From assembly GCA_037367405.1 (NCBI GenBank), contig JAZKJV010005531.1:310001-374000 (forward strand): a stretch of DNA of 64,000 nucleotides, written 5' to 3'. A model generated the notes under the pieces. That model was not told where the DNA came from and did no database searches. It saw only the letters and a list, made by a program, of their open reading frames with translations. The stretch's first letter is position 1, and the number at the start of each line of letters is the position of its first letter. The stretch comes from Ottelia alismoides. Lineage: Eukaryota > Streptophyta > Magnoliopsida > Alismatales > Hydrocharitaceae. Positions 43,081-55,761 of this stretch are shown piece after piece. Both the position numbers and the translations under genes were made by a program.

Positions 43081-45359
43081 GTTCTAACTTCAATCTACAA
43101 TACGAACGGTATCCCAATCAGACCAACTGTAAAATTGAGCACCAGCTGCATCAATTGAATTCTAAGATTAGGGTCAATCCAGAGAATTGTGAATAGAGTT
43201 CTTGATATACGCCCGTAATCGGCCCCCATACACAACGGGCAGTAGTGGGACAAGAGTGATCATGTCTTATCAAGGAAGTAGAAAGGAAAGAAGATGAGGA
43301 GTCTGGAGATCGGTCCCCAAGATCTGAACTAGGTTCTTGGGAATCGCCTCGAATTTATTGAAGATGCTAGATTCATGGAATTGATGTGGGTGTCAGCAGA
43401 GTCTCGACTGAACCATCCATGAGTCGACATCTTGGAGGACAAGAGGAAGATCGATGCATGAAGAAAGATATGATGGTGAACAAGGAATAAAAGGAGTGTA
43501 AACCAATAGAAGGCTCTATGTGAGCAGGGGGTCAAAAAGAAGGAGACATGAACAAAATTTGCACAAATGTGTGGGACATGATCTTTGAATCTTAATCTAG
43601 ATCCATACAAACATAATACAAAATTGGATTCATAAATTCACACAATGTGAAGCTGTAAGAGATCGGTATTTTTTATCTTTTCAATTTTATTATTGTTTCA
43701 GACAAATATGATAGCAAGGCATTATCAGCTAACCCTATAGGAATGTGTGTACTGCCAAAAAAATATCCCATACTTCTTCTACCTCCTTTGTAACTATGCT
43801 CAACGTGCTTAAAGGTCCTTGATCTTGTGCCTGGGGGCTACTCAGTCAAAGAATAAGAGGGGAAGCTGATGATAACAAATCCAATACTTCAGACCAATCT
43901 CGTAACGGAATCGCCTATGAGTGTGCAAGGCCCTAGTCGGACGTGAGACGATTTGACAAACACACCCAAGAGGGTGTGGTCTAGGCTCAGTAAACGAGAC
44001 AGGGTTGGTGTTCCACACAAGACGAAAACACCGTCATCGACTATGTCCTACTCGTCCACGTACGATAGAAGCATCGGTACTTAGCCGCACCATGTGATAA
44101 TCATGGCACCACAGAACAGGTTTTTTCTCGCTAATCCGTAGGGGTTGTGCCTTGCTCTATCTAGAAGGTACCTGAAAATAATGAGGGCTTTACGAACCCA
44201 AAACAATGAAGCACATTATAAATTTTAATTAAGGTCAAGGTTTATTTAGTAGTCCCCTTGTTTTAAATTTTTTGGACTTTCACTTTTTTTGATTATTTTT
44301 CAAAGCAAACCGCCTAACATTTTTGTGTATTTTCTTTTGAATCCTAAATGATATAAACACAGGAGAAGGAGGTAGAAAAGCAATGCTAGTTATCACTAAG
44401 ATGGAAATCTTACCTTGATGATTAATGATGCATGCAAAGTTAGAATCACTTATAGTACTTCCTAGCTTTCTCCATGCGGGATGCAAAATAGAATATATAA
44501 ATCCATAGTACATGCACGGTATGCAAAGTGAGAAACATCCTAAATAGTAGTTGCTATTATCAGGAAGAACCAATGCTAATTACCTATAGATGAAACCTAA
44601 GGGTCCAGTTTTGGAGACTCCTTGGTGCCCGCCACAATGGGTCCTGCAAGCACTGGGTGGAGTCTCTCACGGTACGTGGTCTCAAATCTAAGTAATCAGC
44701 AATTAATTTTGACTAAGTCCAAATGTATAAGACTATAGGCACATGCTTCTATTAGGTGTTTGGACCTATTTTACCGATCGAGCAAATCCAAGATCCAAGG
44801 GCTCAATCACAAAAAACAAAGGCGGAAAGCTCAAAATGCATGAAACAAAATAAAGTAAAAGTGATAAAAAAAACATGAAAAAATCGCGACGAGGCCCCCA
44901 GGTGAACAAACACCCGGGCAATGGACCTCGTAAATATAGTAGTGTACAAGTCCAAAATTATTACAATTAATTTATATAAAAATAAATAAATGACACTTTC
45001 CTCACATAAAACAAAAAACTAAGTGTGACTTGTTCTGCTTCTCTCCTCCTTACTTTTCCTCTTGCTCTCTCCTGGCTAGCTCACAAGTAGAAGAGCCTGC
45101 CTCCTCATAGCTCGGGTGCGTCCACCTCCTAAAAGATGGCTTTCACCACGTGATCCCTCGCAAGAAAGACAAATAATAAAAAGTGGTCAGAACAGATCAA
45201 ATAATAATAAAAAATAAAAAGCAAAATATAAGAGAAATAATATACAAAAATAAATGCTACGCTCCATTGCTTTCTGGCAATGGCGCCATTTGTTTAGCCC
45301 ACCACAATCAGGGGAGCAATCTTGTAGACCACACAAGGGGGTCCACTAAATCTTGGTGA
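43081..45359 (-). mobile_element. Internal region between LTRs A and B (about 2.3 kb, non-coding)
   Basis: Lies between LTRs A and B, with the primer site near B, so on the minus strand B is the 5' LTR and A the 3' LTR. No gag or pol motif is visible and open frames are under 100 codons. Either a LARD-like non-autonomous element or the remnant of a deletion. No good polypurine tract is seen next to A. Confidence 0.5.
45274..45288 (-). other. Primer binding site, Asp-tRNA type
   Basis: On the minus strand TGGCGCCATTGCCAG, close to the complement of the 3' end of plant tRNA-Asp (TGGCGCCGTTGCCGG), as used by Tat/Athila-type gypsy elements. It is about 70 bp after the end of LTR B. Confidence 0.65.
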
Positions 45360-48300
45360 TGATAGCTCACCAAGATCGAGTGACTAAGCAACAATTATCC
45401 CATACAATAATATGAATCAATGCAAACTGAGGTGTGAATCGAACTTTATTATAACTCTACAAACAAGTGTGTATAATTACAAGCAGAGTAGGGTATCGAA
45501 TACATGGAGACAAGTTGGTGTAGCATGTATATAATTAATAAATAAATAATGAATAAATATAGCAGGTGTATTTTGTACAGTATTCACTTAATGAATAAAT
45601 GAATTAATGTTTTTGTGGGTTTTTTAATTAAATAAAATGGTTCTCTTTTTTAATTTTATTTTATTATTTTTTAGTTTTTAATTTTATAATTTTTATTTTA
45701 TTTATATATATATATATATATATATCTTTTTTAATATATAATAAAGGTATATGTTTCTCAAAAAAATATAGTAAAGGTATATATAAAACTATATATATGA
45801 AATATGTATAACATAATTATTATATAATAGTAAATATATAATACATATATAAAAATCAAGAAAAATACTTGAACAATAGTCTTTTGTATTTTCTTTTTTA
45901 AAGGATTTAAAATATTAATAGGATATGAATAATAATTAATAATAATATGAAATATAAATATAACTATATATGGATGTATTATACAATATGAGGTATTATA
46001 TTTATAAATATCAGTACAAAATAATACAAATTTTACAAAATAAAATGTTTTTACGCTTTTAATATTTTTCTAGTATTTTTGTGATTTTTCATGGATTTTT
46101 ATTAATTTTTAGGCATTTTTAAAGTCTAAAATAATCAAAGACAATTACTAATTAAATAGGACAGATTGTTTTGAGATTTAAAAATACTAATTAAAGTCAA
46201 AAATTCTCAAAACTACTTTTAATATAAAATTATATATATAGTTCAAGGATAGAAATAAATATTTTTTGAGTTTTTATGAGATTTTTTATAATTTTTATGA
46301 GTATTTTGAAGCTTTTAAATTTTTATGATTTTTTTCTATTTTTAGGGATTTTTGGTCTAGAGGTACAAAATAGAATAATAAACCAATTTTATTTTTTTAG
46401 AATTTTTAAATATGATTTTATATTTCCTGGATTTTTTAAGGCAAACAGGGAATATTGGTGCTATTTTTTATTTTTAATAATTAAGAAAAATGTGTCAAAT
46501 GCAAAACTAATTATATAGCATGAAAGAGCATGAAACAGGTACCATATCCTATTTTTTCATAATTTTTGGAGCAAGGACAATAATTTTAGAAAACTGAAAA
46601 CATGTACAAACATTATTTGAACCGGTAGAGGTATATTTGTAATTAAAATAAAGGTATGGGTAAATATGCAAATTACCCAAAATTAATCTATAATTAAACC
46701 ATAATTACAAAATTATAATTTATAACTGAAATTCAAATTTATAAATTAAAATATAATTATAAAAAACTATAAGACTATATATGTAAAATGCCCAGCTCAC
46801 GTGGGGGACCACGTGAGATAAGCTAGCAAGGACCTAAATGTGAGGGAATCCAAAGTTTAAGGGTCTTCTTGCAATTATTACAAAATTTTTACAACTACAG
46901 AAGAAAATTTAAATAATAAATATCAATACAAAAATGGCGGGGGCTTCTCAGATGTTTACCCCTACGTGCCTGCGAACGTACGGCCAGGATTGCACCACGT
47001 GGATGCACTTAAATGCATCTGACTGCTGAGGATGTGCAACGCTTCGCATCTAATCCAACGACACTGATTTAAACCGGAGCTTCGGCTGAATCCAACGGCA
47101 AGGAGGTGACGAGGAAGAACTCGAAAAAACTACCACATGTTATTCCTTCGATCGACGGTATCTTGCACCTCCGGCCTTCTCCCGGGAAGCTGACAGACTT
47201 TGATCGTTATTGGGGAAGTTCCATGTCGATTGGGTTCCATCGGGAAGGTTCGAGCCTCGCTGGGAAGAGGCATGGAGCTCGATGAAGTTCGGGGCACCTG
47301 GGAGTCTTTCTCGACCAGGGCATCGAACCTCTTTGGAACCTTTGCGGTTTTTACCTGTAGAAGAAGACTTCGGTGGTTGAGGCAATTTGCCTCAATCCGA
47401 ATTGAAGCTGTTGCGCGTAGGAATAAGGGCAAACGGAGGAGCTCCAACGAAGAGTGGATGAGGAACTCTAATTCATTGATCTTGGAAAGATCAAGTTGGA
47501 TCAAGGGGTAGAAAAGATGCAGCAAGTAATGGGTAATGAGATGGTCATGGATTGGGGGAGTTGGAATGGTCAAGAAGACGGTGGAACATGGCCGGAGCAG
47601 GGAGCTCCGACGATCAGAAATATTGGGATTTACACTAGATTACTGCTAACCTAACTAAAGTAACCCTATGACAATCCTAGGAATTTAAAAGCAAGCTAAA
47701 ATGTGAAAAATAACATCTCACACATGGGTATTCCAGGGAGCAGGGACCCTTGCCGGAGCTACTAAGCTTCAGTGGTGGTGGACCATCTCTCCTTCTCCTT
47801 TCTCCCCGCTGACACCTCGGGGGTACTCTTGCTGTCACCAGGAAGTACACATGCACGTAGGATTGGGGTTACAAGGCTCATAGTGGGATCAAACTCAAGA
47901 AGTAAGTTGTTGGGTTTTATTTATAGATAAGGTGGAGGAAGCTCTATGATCTGGGATTTTCGGTTAGCCCAAAGCAGGTTGATCAAATCCAAGACTTGGG
48001 CAGAAAATTGGGGGATCATATCAACATTTTTCATTTAGGGAGCTAAGCCAGATCATGAGGGAATTCAGAGAGAAAAGTGGAAGAAAATTCAGGTTCTGAC
48101 ATTTTTGGCGCATCTGGGGAAGAGAGAGGGTGTTGACCCAGGTTTAAAAAACGAAACGATCTGGTTGGTCCGCGTGGACCAACGAGATAAATGCAAGGAA
48201 AAAATACCTTGTAAAATGAATAATAATTAGTAAATGAATTAATTAGTTTTAGATTATAAAATAAAAAAATGTTTGTTATTTTATATAGTATTTAATTCAT

Positions 48301-49317
48301 ATTTTTATTTATTTTTATGGGACTATTTATTATGAGTTAATATCTACATGTATAATCGTAGATATATTTACCTATATATTATATATTTTATTTTTATTTT
48401 GTAGGTTGTATTTTTATTATTTTATACACTTATTTTATATATTTATCTCTAGATACACATAGATATATTTTTATGGTATTTTTCTGATATAATCTGTACA
48501 CTTAACTAATTATACCATTTATTATATAGGTATACATCTACACAATTCATTTATGTATTTTATTATACATATTTATTTAAATTTATTTTTAGTTGTTTTA
48601 TTCTATTTTTATTATGTACATATATTATAAATAATATTTACAAAATTACAAAAATATAAAGTAATGAAAAATATAACGGATAAATAAAATGAATATTTTA
48701 TTCATGTATATTGTACAATAAGGGTGCAAAACCAAACTTTTGCATTTTAACTCCAAATTAAATGAAACTGCCTTCAATAAATAGCTAATAAAAATTTATA
48801 TACAACTAAAGATGATTTTGATTAATTTTGAGTTCATATGGAGAAGATATGGGTTTGGAAAGTTTGGATTTTGGATTCTTATTATGAGTGTATAATGTAC
48901 ATTGTGTATTATTTTTATATGAAATCAATTTTGTATTTTTATATATTTTTTATCTACAACTTTTATGTACAAAATTTATTTATTTGAGATATAAATAATA
49001 AGAATAAAATAGGTTTTAAAACTGAATTATTGAAGAATAAAAATTAGGGTTTTATTATGTTTATTAGCCATTATCTCCCCCTACTTGATTGCTTGTCAAT
49101 TTAGTAATCATGATGCCTGGATCTCGGGGTTTAGGACCATAAAATACCTTTGGTATTTTATTTCTTTTTTTTCTTCCTTTTATTCCTTTATTTTGGCTTT
49201 AAATAAATTATAAATAATGGATGTTATTTTTGTACAAATTAATGTTATTTTCGTGCATTTAACTAGTGATTAAAGGTCGAAATAAAAGAATAAAGGTGAC
49301 GAAATGGAGATCCATCA
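45360..49317 (-). repeat. LTR B of the long-LTR family (3958 bp), minus strand
   Basis: Minus-strand borders TGATGGATC (49317) and GAGCTATCA (45360). AT-rich flanks surround a GC-richer centre (46930-48170). Minus-strand TATA box at 47918-47925. The imperfect palindrome TTGGTCCGCGTGGACCAA is near 48164-48181. The base run after its 49317 end is GTCAT, the expected duplication whose partner is lost with LTR A's end. Confidence 0.85.
47918..47925 (-). promoter_or_regulatory. TATA box of LTR B
   Basis: TATAAATA on the minus strand within TATCTATAAATAAAACCC; same relative place as in LTR C. Confidence 0.65.
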
Positions 49318-49362
49318 GTCATTTTTATACTCTACTTGAGAGACTACATATTTTCAGAATGG
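49318..49362. mobile_element. 45-bp strip of host element X between LTRs B and C
   Basis: After removing LTR C and one duplication copy, this strip joins 53437 directly and continues the sequence ..TTTTCAGAATGGGGCGA|TCGATTTCCC. Confidence 0.65.
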
Positions 49363-49367
49363 GGCGA

Positions 49368-52300
49368 TGATAACTTGGGTTTTGCGAGGGTCACAAATAT
49401 ATGTATAGTGTCGCTGAGGCGACCGCTCACAGAACGTCGGTTATACAGCAATTAACCCACAATAAAAGAATGAATAAATTAAGTCCAAAAAGAAGTGTGA
49501 ATTAATCTTTATTACTCTACCACAAAATGCACAGTGACCAAGTATGTAGAGGTCGAACTACAGAGAGCAATACAAAATGCAACAGCCTATGATATACATG
49601 TACCACAGAGTCATCCATGTGTAAAGACTATTTTTGTGGGTTTTTTTATCTTTTATATATTTTTTAATTTTTATTTTAATAATATAATTAGGTAAAATAT
49701 ATATATATAATTTATAGAATATAAATATATAAATGTATATATATACCCATAGAGGGTGAGTATATAGGATATAATACATACATTAGATATATATGTATAT
49801 ATAAAAAAAATTTTAATTTAAGAATTTTAGACATTTATACATATGTATATATATAGATATATGTATAGATATTTTTTTTTCATTTTCTTTTTTTATATAA
49901 GGTAATATCTATATATAAAGGGAAGATATAATATTTATAAAAATACACAAAATGGTCAAAAATTTAGAAATAAAGCCTTTTTGGTATTTTCATGATTTTT
50001 TACTTTTTTGGTGATTTTTGGGTATTTTTTTCAAATTGTTTTTGGTATTTTTAAATGCTGAAATAAAGGAAAACAGTGAAATAGGTACTGGCTGTAAGTA
50101 AAATGGGAATCAAAAATAGCAAACAGCCACAAAATTTTTCCACACTATTTTTCAAATACAGATAATAAAATATAGAAGAAATAGGAGCTGAGTTTATATT
50201 TTTCTGATTTTTCTTTGAATTTATATATTTTTTTGAAGTTTTTGTGTATTTTTGAATTTTTAAGGTTTTCCTTTTGCGATTTTTAAGGATTTTTGGCCTG
50301 ACACTAAAATAGGTCAAAATACACATTAGGGAATTTTTTTGGAATTTTTCGAAGTTTTTAATATTTTTTTGGTATTTTATAAGTTAGACAGTAAATAAAA
50401 GGCATGTTTTTTATTTTTAATAAATGCGAAAATGCAACAAAATTAAAATCCAAAAATATGGCGTGCAAGAGTACACTAACAGGAGCTTATATCCATTTTT
50501 GCAAAATTTTTCAAGTTAATATGAAGCATAAAATAAATGGACAAAGCATACAACAATATATGGCCAGGCAGGGGCATTTTTACAATTAAAATATTTCTCA
50601 GGGGCATTCATGCAAAAATTACAACAGAAATAAACATTTACTTTTATTTTCGGGGCCATTTTATAATTAATAGAACCCGGCAGGGTTTAAGTGCAAAAAT
50701 CACGCGCCTCATGTGGGTGCTGCACGTGAGGCGCTGAGGGACTAAAATGTAAATACATAAACTCCAGGGGGCGGACTGCAAATTTTACACTTTATTTACA
50801 ACGTGGCATTTTATTTTTGGCATTAAACTATAAATGCAAAAAGCGGGGGGAGATGTTTGAAATTTACCCCCTATGGCGCTTCATCCTACGGCTGGTCTTC
50901 GCCCACTCATCCATGTGTCGCGCATCTGACGGTGGATACCGGTTCGCAGATGATGGCTGAGATTAGATCAGCCTCGCTGATCGGACGGTGAGTGCAGGGC
51001 TTCATCTGATGGTCCACGTGCGATCTGGGCCGAGCCTCCTGATCTGACGATGCTGGAGGTCCCAGGAAGAACAGGGAAGAAGCTCGCCCCCGGCGAGCTT
51101 CGATCGTGCAGCGTAGGCTTCTCTGGGCATCTCCCTCGCATCTGAAGTGCTCTGGACGTAGCTGGAGTTCTCCCGCGTCGACTGATGGCCTTGCCATGGC
51201 TCCTGGAGGTCTGAAGGGCTCGGACGAGGTCGATGAAGGACAAAACCTCCAGGAGCCTCTTCCTGGTTCGATTCGAGCCCAGATGGGCTCCATTCTTCGT
51301 TGGACCTGCATAGAAGAACCGGGGAAGCGAGGGCTTCCTCCTCGACCCGGGGTTTTGAAGCTACACAACAAAATGAGATGTGGCGGAGGAGCTCCGGCGA
51401 AAGGCGGAGGTGGAGCTCCGATTCGCCAAGACCAGAGGTCCTGGGTTGAACAAAGGCGTGCGATCGATGGAGAAAACGATGGGGAAAGAAAGGGAGGCGA
51501 ACGGCGGTCGGATACAGTCGAGGTCACCGTGAAGAAGTCTCCGGAGCTCAGATTCTAAGCTACACTGATTAACTAAACACTAAACTAACTACTGGAATTA
51601 AAATCTAACATTAAAATCTAACTAAAAGCGATAAAGGAGCAGCTCTTATACCTGGGGGCCACCAGGGAGCAGGACGGACGCTGGAGCTCTGCCGCATCAA
51701 AATTGTCCTTCCTCCGGCCGATTCGAGGTGCTGGAGCACTCCCCCTGTCACGAGGAACGTCCCAGGAACGAAATCAGGGCTTTTGGATGGATTAAAATTG
51801 GCTAAATTTGAGGAAGGGAGCGGAGCTTCTTATTTATAGACAATGGCCTGAAGCCTTATTGACGGCGATTATTGCTTAATCCAATGAGTATCAGGTTGAT
51901 CCAAGTTATCGGCGGGTATCAGTGATGATCAGAGATCAATTCTTGTGAAGGAAGCGAGCTCGATCGATGGACGGGATGACCGTAAAAAAGGGATGAAATC
52001 CGGGGAATTGACAGTTCAGAGGCGCCAGGTCCCGGATGGGACAGACAGTTGATCGGGCGGTCAACAAGGGCCGGCGCTCCATTGGCCCACGTCGGCCGCT
52101 AGACGACAAAAAAGGAAATCTTATTAGAAATTGATTTATTTAACCTAGTAAATGATTTTATTAGAATTTTCTTAAAAAATAAAAAATGTATATTATTTCA
52201 TGTAGTATTTATTTACGATTTTTATTGAATTTTTTGAAGTGTTTTATTATATTTTTATTTTAATAAAGTGTATATATGTGTATTTGCATGTATTTTGTAT

Positions 52301-53431
52301 CTTTTAATTTTTTATTTGTTTATTTTATTTTTTATTGGCTTATTTTACAAATTTATAATTTATTTTTGTGAGTATAAAGGTATTTTTATTTGATTTTTAT
52401 GAGTTTATTTTCATTTTTAAATAAATAGGTATATGTATGTATAGGTATCCTTCTTGGTATTTTACCTATGTATTTTGTGTACTTAATTTATTTAATGTAT
52501 TTTCTTGATTTTTATTTTGGATTTGCATTTTTAATAGGTTATATGTAATATTTACATTATTATAAAAATATAAAAGAAGAGAAAAATTAAAGAGTGTTTT
52601 CCCCTTTTATTTATATACATTCTTGGTCATAGGTATTTTGCCTACTAACTTGCATAGGCTTATTTTATTTTATTAATCCTTTTTAGTTTTAGTCTAATTT
52701 TAGTATGTACATGTATTATATACATTATTCATAAAATTCTAAAAATAAAATTGGATAAAAATAATGGACAATGAATATATTGAATATTTTAATCATGCAG
52801 GCTGCACAATGAAGGCCAAAAACCTAACTTTTGCATATGGACTCCAAAAATTATGTAACCAATTTTATTAAACAGTTCTTGGAAAGCTATATACAATTAA
52901 AGGTGAGTTTGGGTGATTTGGAGTTTTTATTTGCAAGATATGGATCTGTGAAGTTGAGGTTTTGGCTTTTTATTCTGTGTATAAAATGTACATTGAGTAT
53001 TATTTTTACACAAACTCAATTTTGTATTTTTATTTACATTATTATCTCCAACTTTCATGAACAAAGTTTTTTTATTTGCTGAATAAATAATTATGTATGA
53101 ATTAGGTGTCAAAATTGTATAAATAAATGCATGAATAAATGAGGTATTTATTGTACATTGGCCCTTATCTCCCCCTACTTTATTCCTTGTCGACCAATTC
53201 CAAGTTGGCCTTGGTCTCGGGGTTAGGGTCATAAAATATTTGCAATATTTTACTCCTTTTTCTTTTCTTCTCTTTATTCTATAATTTTGGCATCAAACAC
53301 ATTATTTAATGTATAATTAATACAATGAATGATGAATGCTATTATGTACAATTTGATGCTATTTACATGCATTTGATGGGGTTTTTGAGGCCAAAATGAT
53401 AGAATAAAGGTGATGAAATGGAGATTCATCA
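49368..53431 (-). repeat. Solo LTR C (4064 bp), minus strand
   Basis: Exact 5-bp duplication GGCGA at 49363-49367 and 53432-53436. Minus-strand borders TGATGAATC and AAGTTATCA. Same layout as LTR B with a GC-rich centre (50840-52110). No internal region is attached, so it is a solo LTR left by LTR-LTR recombination. Confidence 0.93.
51831..51838 (-). promoter_or_regulatory. TATA box of solo LTR C
   Basis: TATAAATA on the minus strand in GTCTATAAATAAGAAGCTCC, about 1.6 kb into the LTR; leaves an unusually long R-U5 of about 2.45 kb. Confidence 0.7.
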
Positions 53432-53436
53432 GGCGA

Positions 53437-54683
53437 TCGATTTCCCAGTATTGGGTACGAACGGACCACATCCTACACAACCTACCCCAAGATAATCCAC
53501 AAAGCTGCATACAACCATGACCGTCGAGAGGATGATGAGTCCTACCCCTCTACTACACCTGAGATGATGGTTGTCAATCCAGTCATTGATATTGAGACCT
53601 CCCACACCAAGGAACTATAGAAACCATTAGTGGAATATGTGATCACAAACTACCATTGTCCATATCCCTTAATGGAGATTTCTTATGTCACCCAGAAGCC
53701 TAAGGTGAAAACGCCCACTACTTGCTCCTCTACCACCGTGACAGCTTCTATAAAGGGCTCAAGAACAGAAGTTACCCTAGATCATACACTATCTTTTCTG
53801 ATTGTTTTGATGATTTCAGTGATCTGATTCTCGAGCCTACATTGCCATAGCTAACTGAGCCCCTCTACAAACTACCCTCATGACCCATACCTAGAGAGAT
53901 GTCCAACACCATACCATCCCATTGCAAGAAAGTTGTTTCTTCCTCTAGTCGGTTATCTTGTGAGAAGATGAAGAGTAACGATTCCTTGTGGTGTTCCCCT
54001 GAACCCCTAGAGGTGTGTCATTCCCCTCTTTTTCTATGTTCTTCATGTTCATAAAAACCAACTAAAAAGATCACCTTGAACCTAGAGAACGAGGTATCTT
54101 TTGAGGGCTATTCGAAGGACCCATTTGAGGTTATACACATGAGTGAGCTCGGTTCAATTGTCCCTAAGCCATATCTGAGCAAGAAGTTATGTGTCTGCCC
54201 ACCACAATATTATTCTTCTGAGGATGATTCTGACAGTGACACACATCATGTATATTCCCTTCCACCCATCACCACAAGAAGGTACATCGTAAACCTTCTT
54301 GAGCTTTGTATATTCTCACTCCTTCTTGTATAGGTTTTTATGTTTGTTCCCTCCTTCTCTCGTGATTTGCATTGATCGCTCTAATTTCATCTCGTTTTTA
54401 TTTGTGGTTATAATTAAAATGACGAGATCCTAAGTATAAGGGGTGAGTGATCTGAGTTTCTCTCTTCTTTTGTTTTCTTCTTTTATCTTTCTTTTTGTAT
54501 ATTCTTTCCTTCTACCTCATCGGTTCCTTAGTCTTGACCACTCTCCCATACTTATACTGACTAGAGCCTAAGTATAGGACGGTCGGTCGACTTCCATTCT
54601 TTTCACTCACCTATGTTTAGTACGAGTTATGTCTTCCTTTCACTTAGTTCCATGAGAACATAGTACAAGCTAAGTATAGGGTG

Positions 54684-54715
<32 letters not shown>

Positions 54716-55756
54716 TACCCATAGTTCATTCTTTCACTAGTTTGCATATAAATAATAGGGATATGGGTAAATGTTGTAAAAGATGTACATTTTTGTAAAA
54801 CTTTTTGGGTATACTTGTATATAGTATTGGTTTTGCAAATATTTGAAAAAATTGAGGGGTATACAAAAATTTTGAAAAACTTAATACAGTTATATATACA
54901 ATGAAAATGAAAAAATGAACAATGAACTAAAAGGTTATATCTCTGACACCTACACTTCACACAAGACTTGTGTATCTCAAGCTTGATTTGGAGTGACTCT
55001 TGATTTCGAGTCTCGCATTCTTATTCATTAGATTTTTAGGACTTAATTACTCAAACTCCTTATTTTGAAGATATAAGTTTTATATTGCATGTACAATCTC
55101 TAGGCTTAAAGGAATATGACATGTATGACACATGCACGATTGCATACTTTTTGTGATGGTTTCAGATTCACCTAAGGTACTAGGATGTGAGAGCTTGATT
55201 ATGGACTTTATCGTATGAAACTTGATGCTGTGAAGAATTAGGAATCACCTCATGAATCCCAAGTGTCAGCACATAGCCAATATGGGAACAAGAATCCATG
55301 TACTATCTTAACTTGATCTAGGTGGCAATGTGTGTAAAATCTAAAAAATGTGGTTCAATATGTGCCAACTTGGTAAGAGTTGATGAGCTAGCCAAGCCTA
55401 CATTCGTGTTATCAAAAATTCATGAAAATGCTCAAAATGCCAAAAAATCACCAAAAAGAGCTTGAGAATAATGGGCGAGCACTTCCAACCTTTTGAGCAT
55501 CCACTATGATCAAGCAGAAGTAGATCACAATATTGCCTCTTCTCGTTGCAATTAGGCCACCAAATCAAGTTGTGGGAGCACGATAAAAGGTCCATGCATC
55601 ATAAATGCTACAAGTTTGGCTACATAAGTGTATGCTAAATACTCGCAAAAGGCGCACCCCTGTGCATCCCAAAAAATAAGTGAAAACAGTTCAAATTCTT
55701 TGACAGACGTGTTGGTTCACAATAAAAATGTGTGTGTGTTTGTGTTTGACATCCGA
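53437..55756 (+). mobile_element. Internal 3' part of host LTR element X
   Basis: Begins with degraded coding sequence (SQYWVRTD, HNLPQDNPQS) and continues through broken frames, including an 85-codon frame at 54076-54333, to untranslated sequence with repeated words CTAAGTATAGG/AAGTATAAGGGG (54430, 54570, 54675), which resemble the polypurine region at 60100. A (TA)n tract lies at 54690-54716. No domain could be named. Confidence 0.55.
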
Positions 55757-55761
55757 GTGAT

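Noticed and set aside
47130..47573. 147-codon minus-strand frame in LTR B
   Set aside because: Not similar to the frame at the matching place in LTR C; no domain.
50907..51558. Frames of 206 and 150 codons on opposite strands in the GC island of LTR C
   Set aside because: The matching islands in LTRs B and D do not keep these frames, so they are composition effects.
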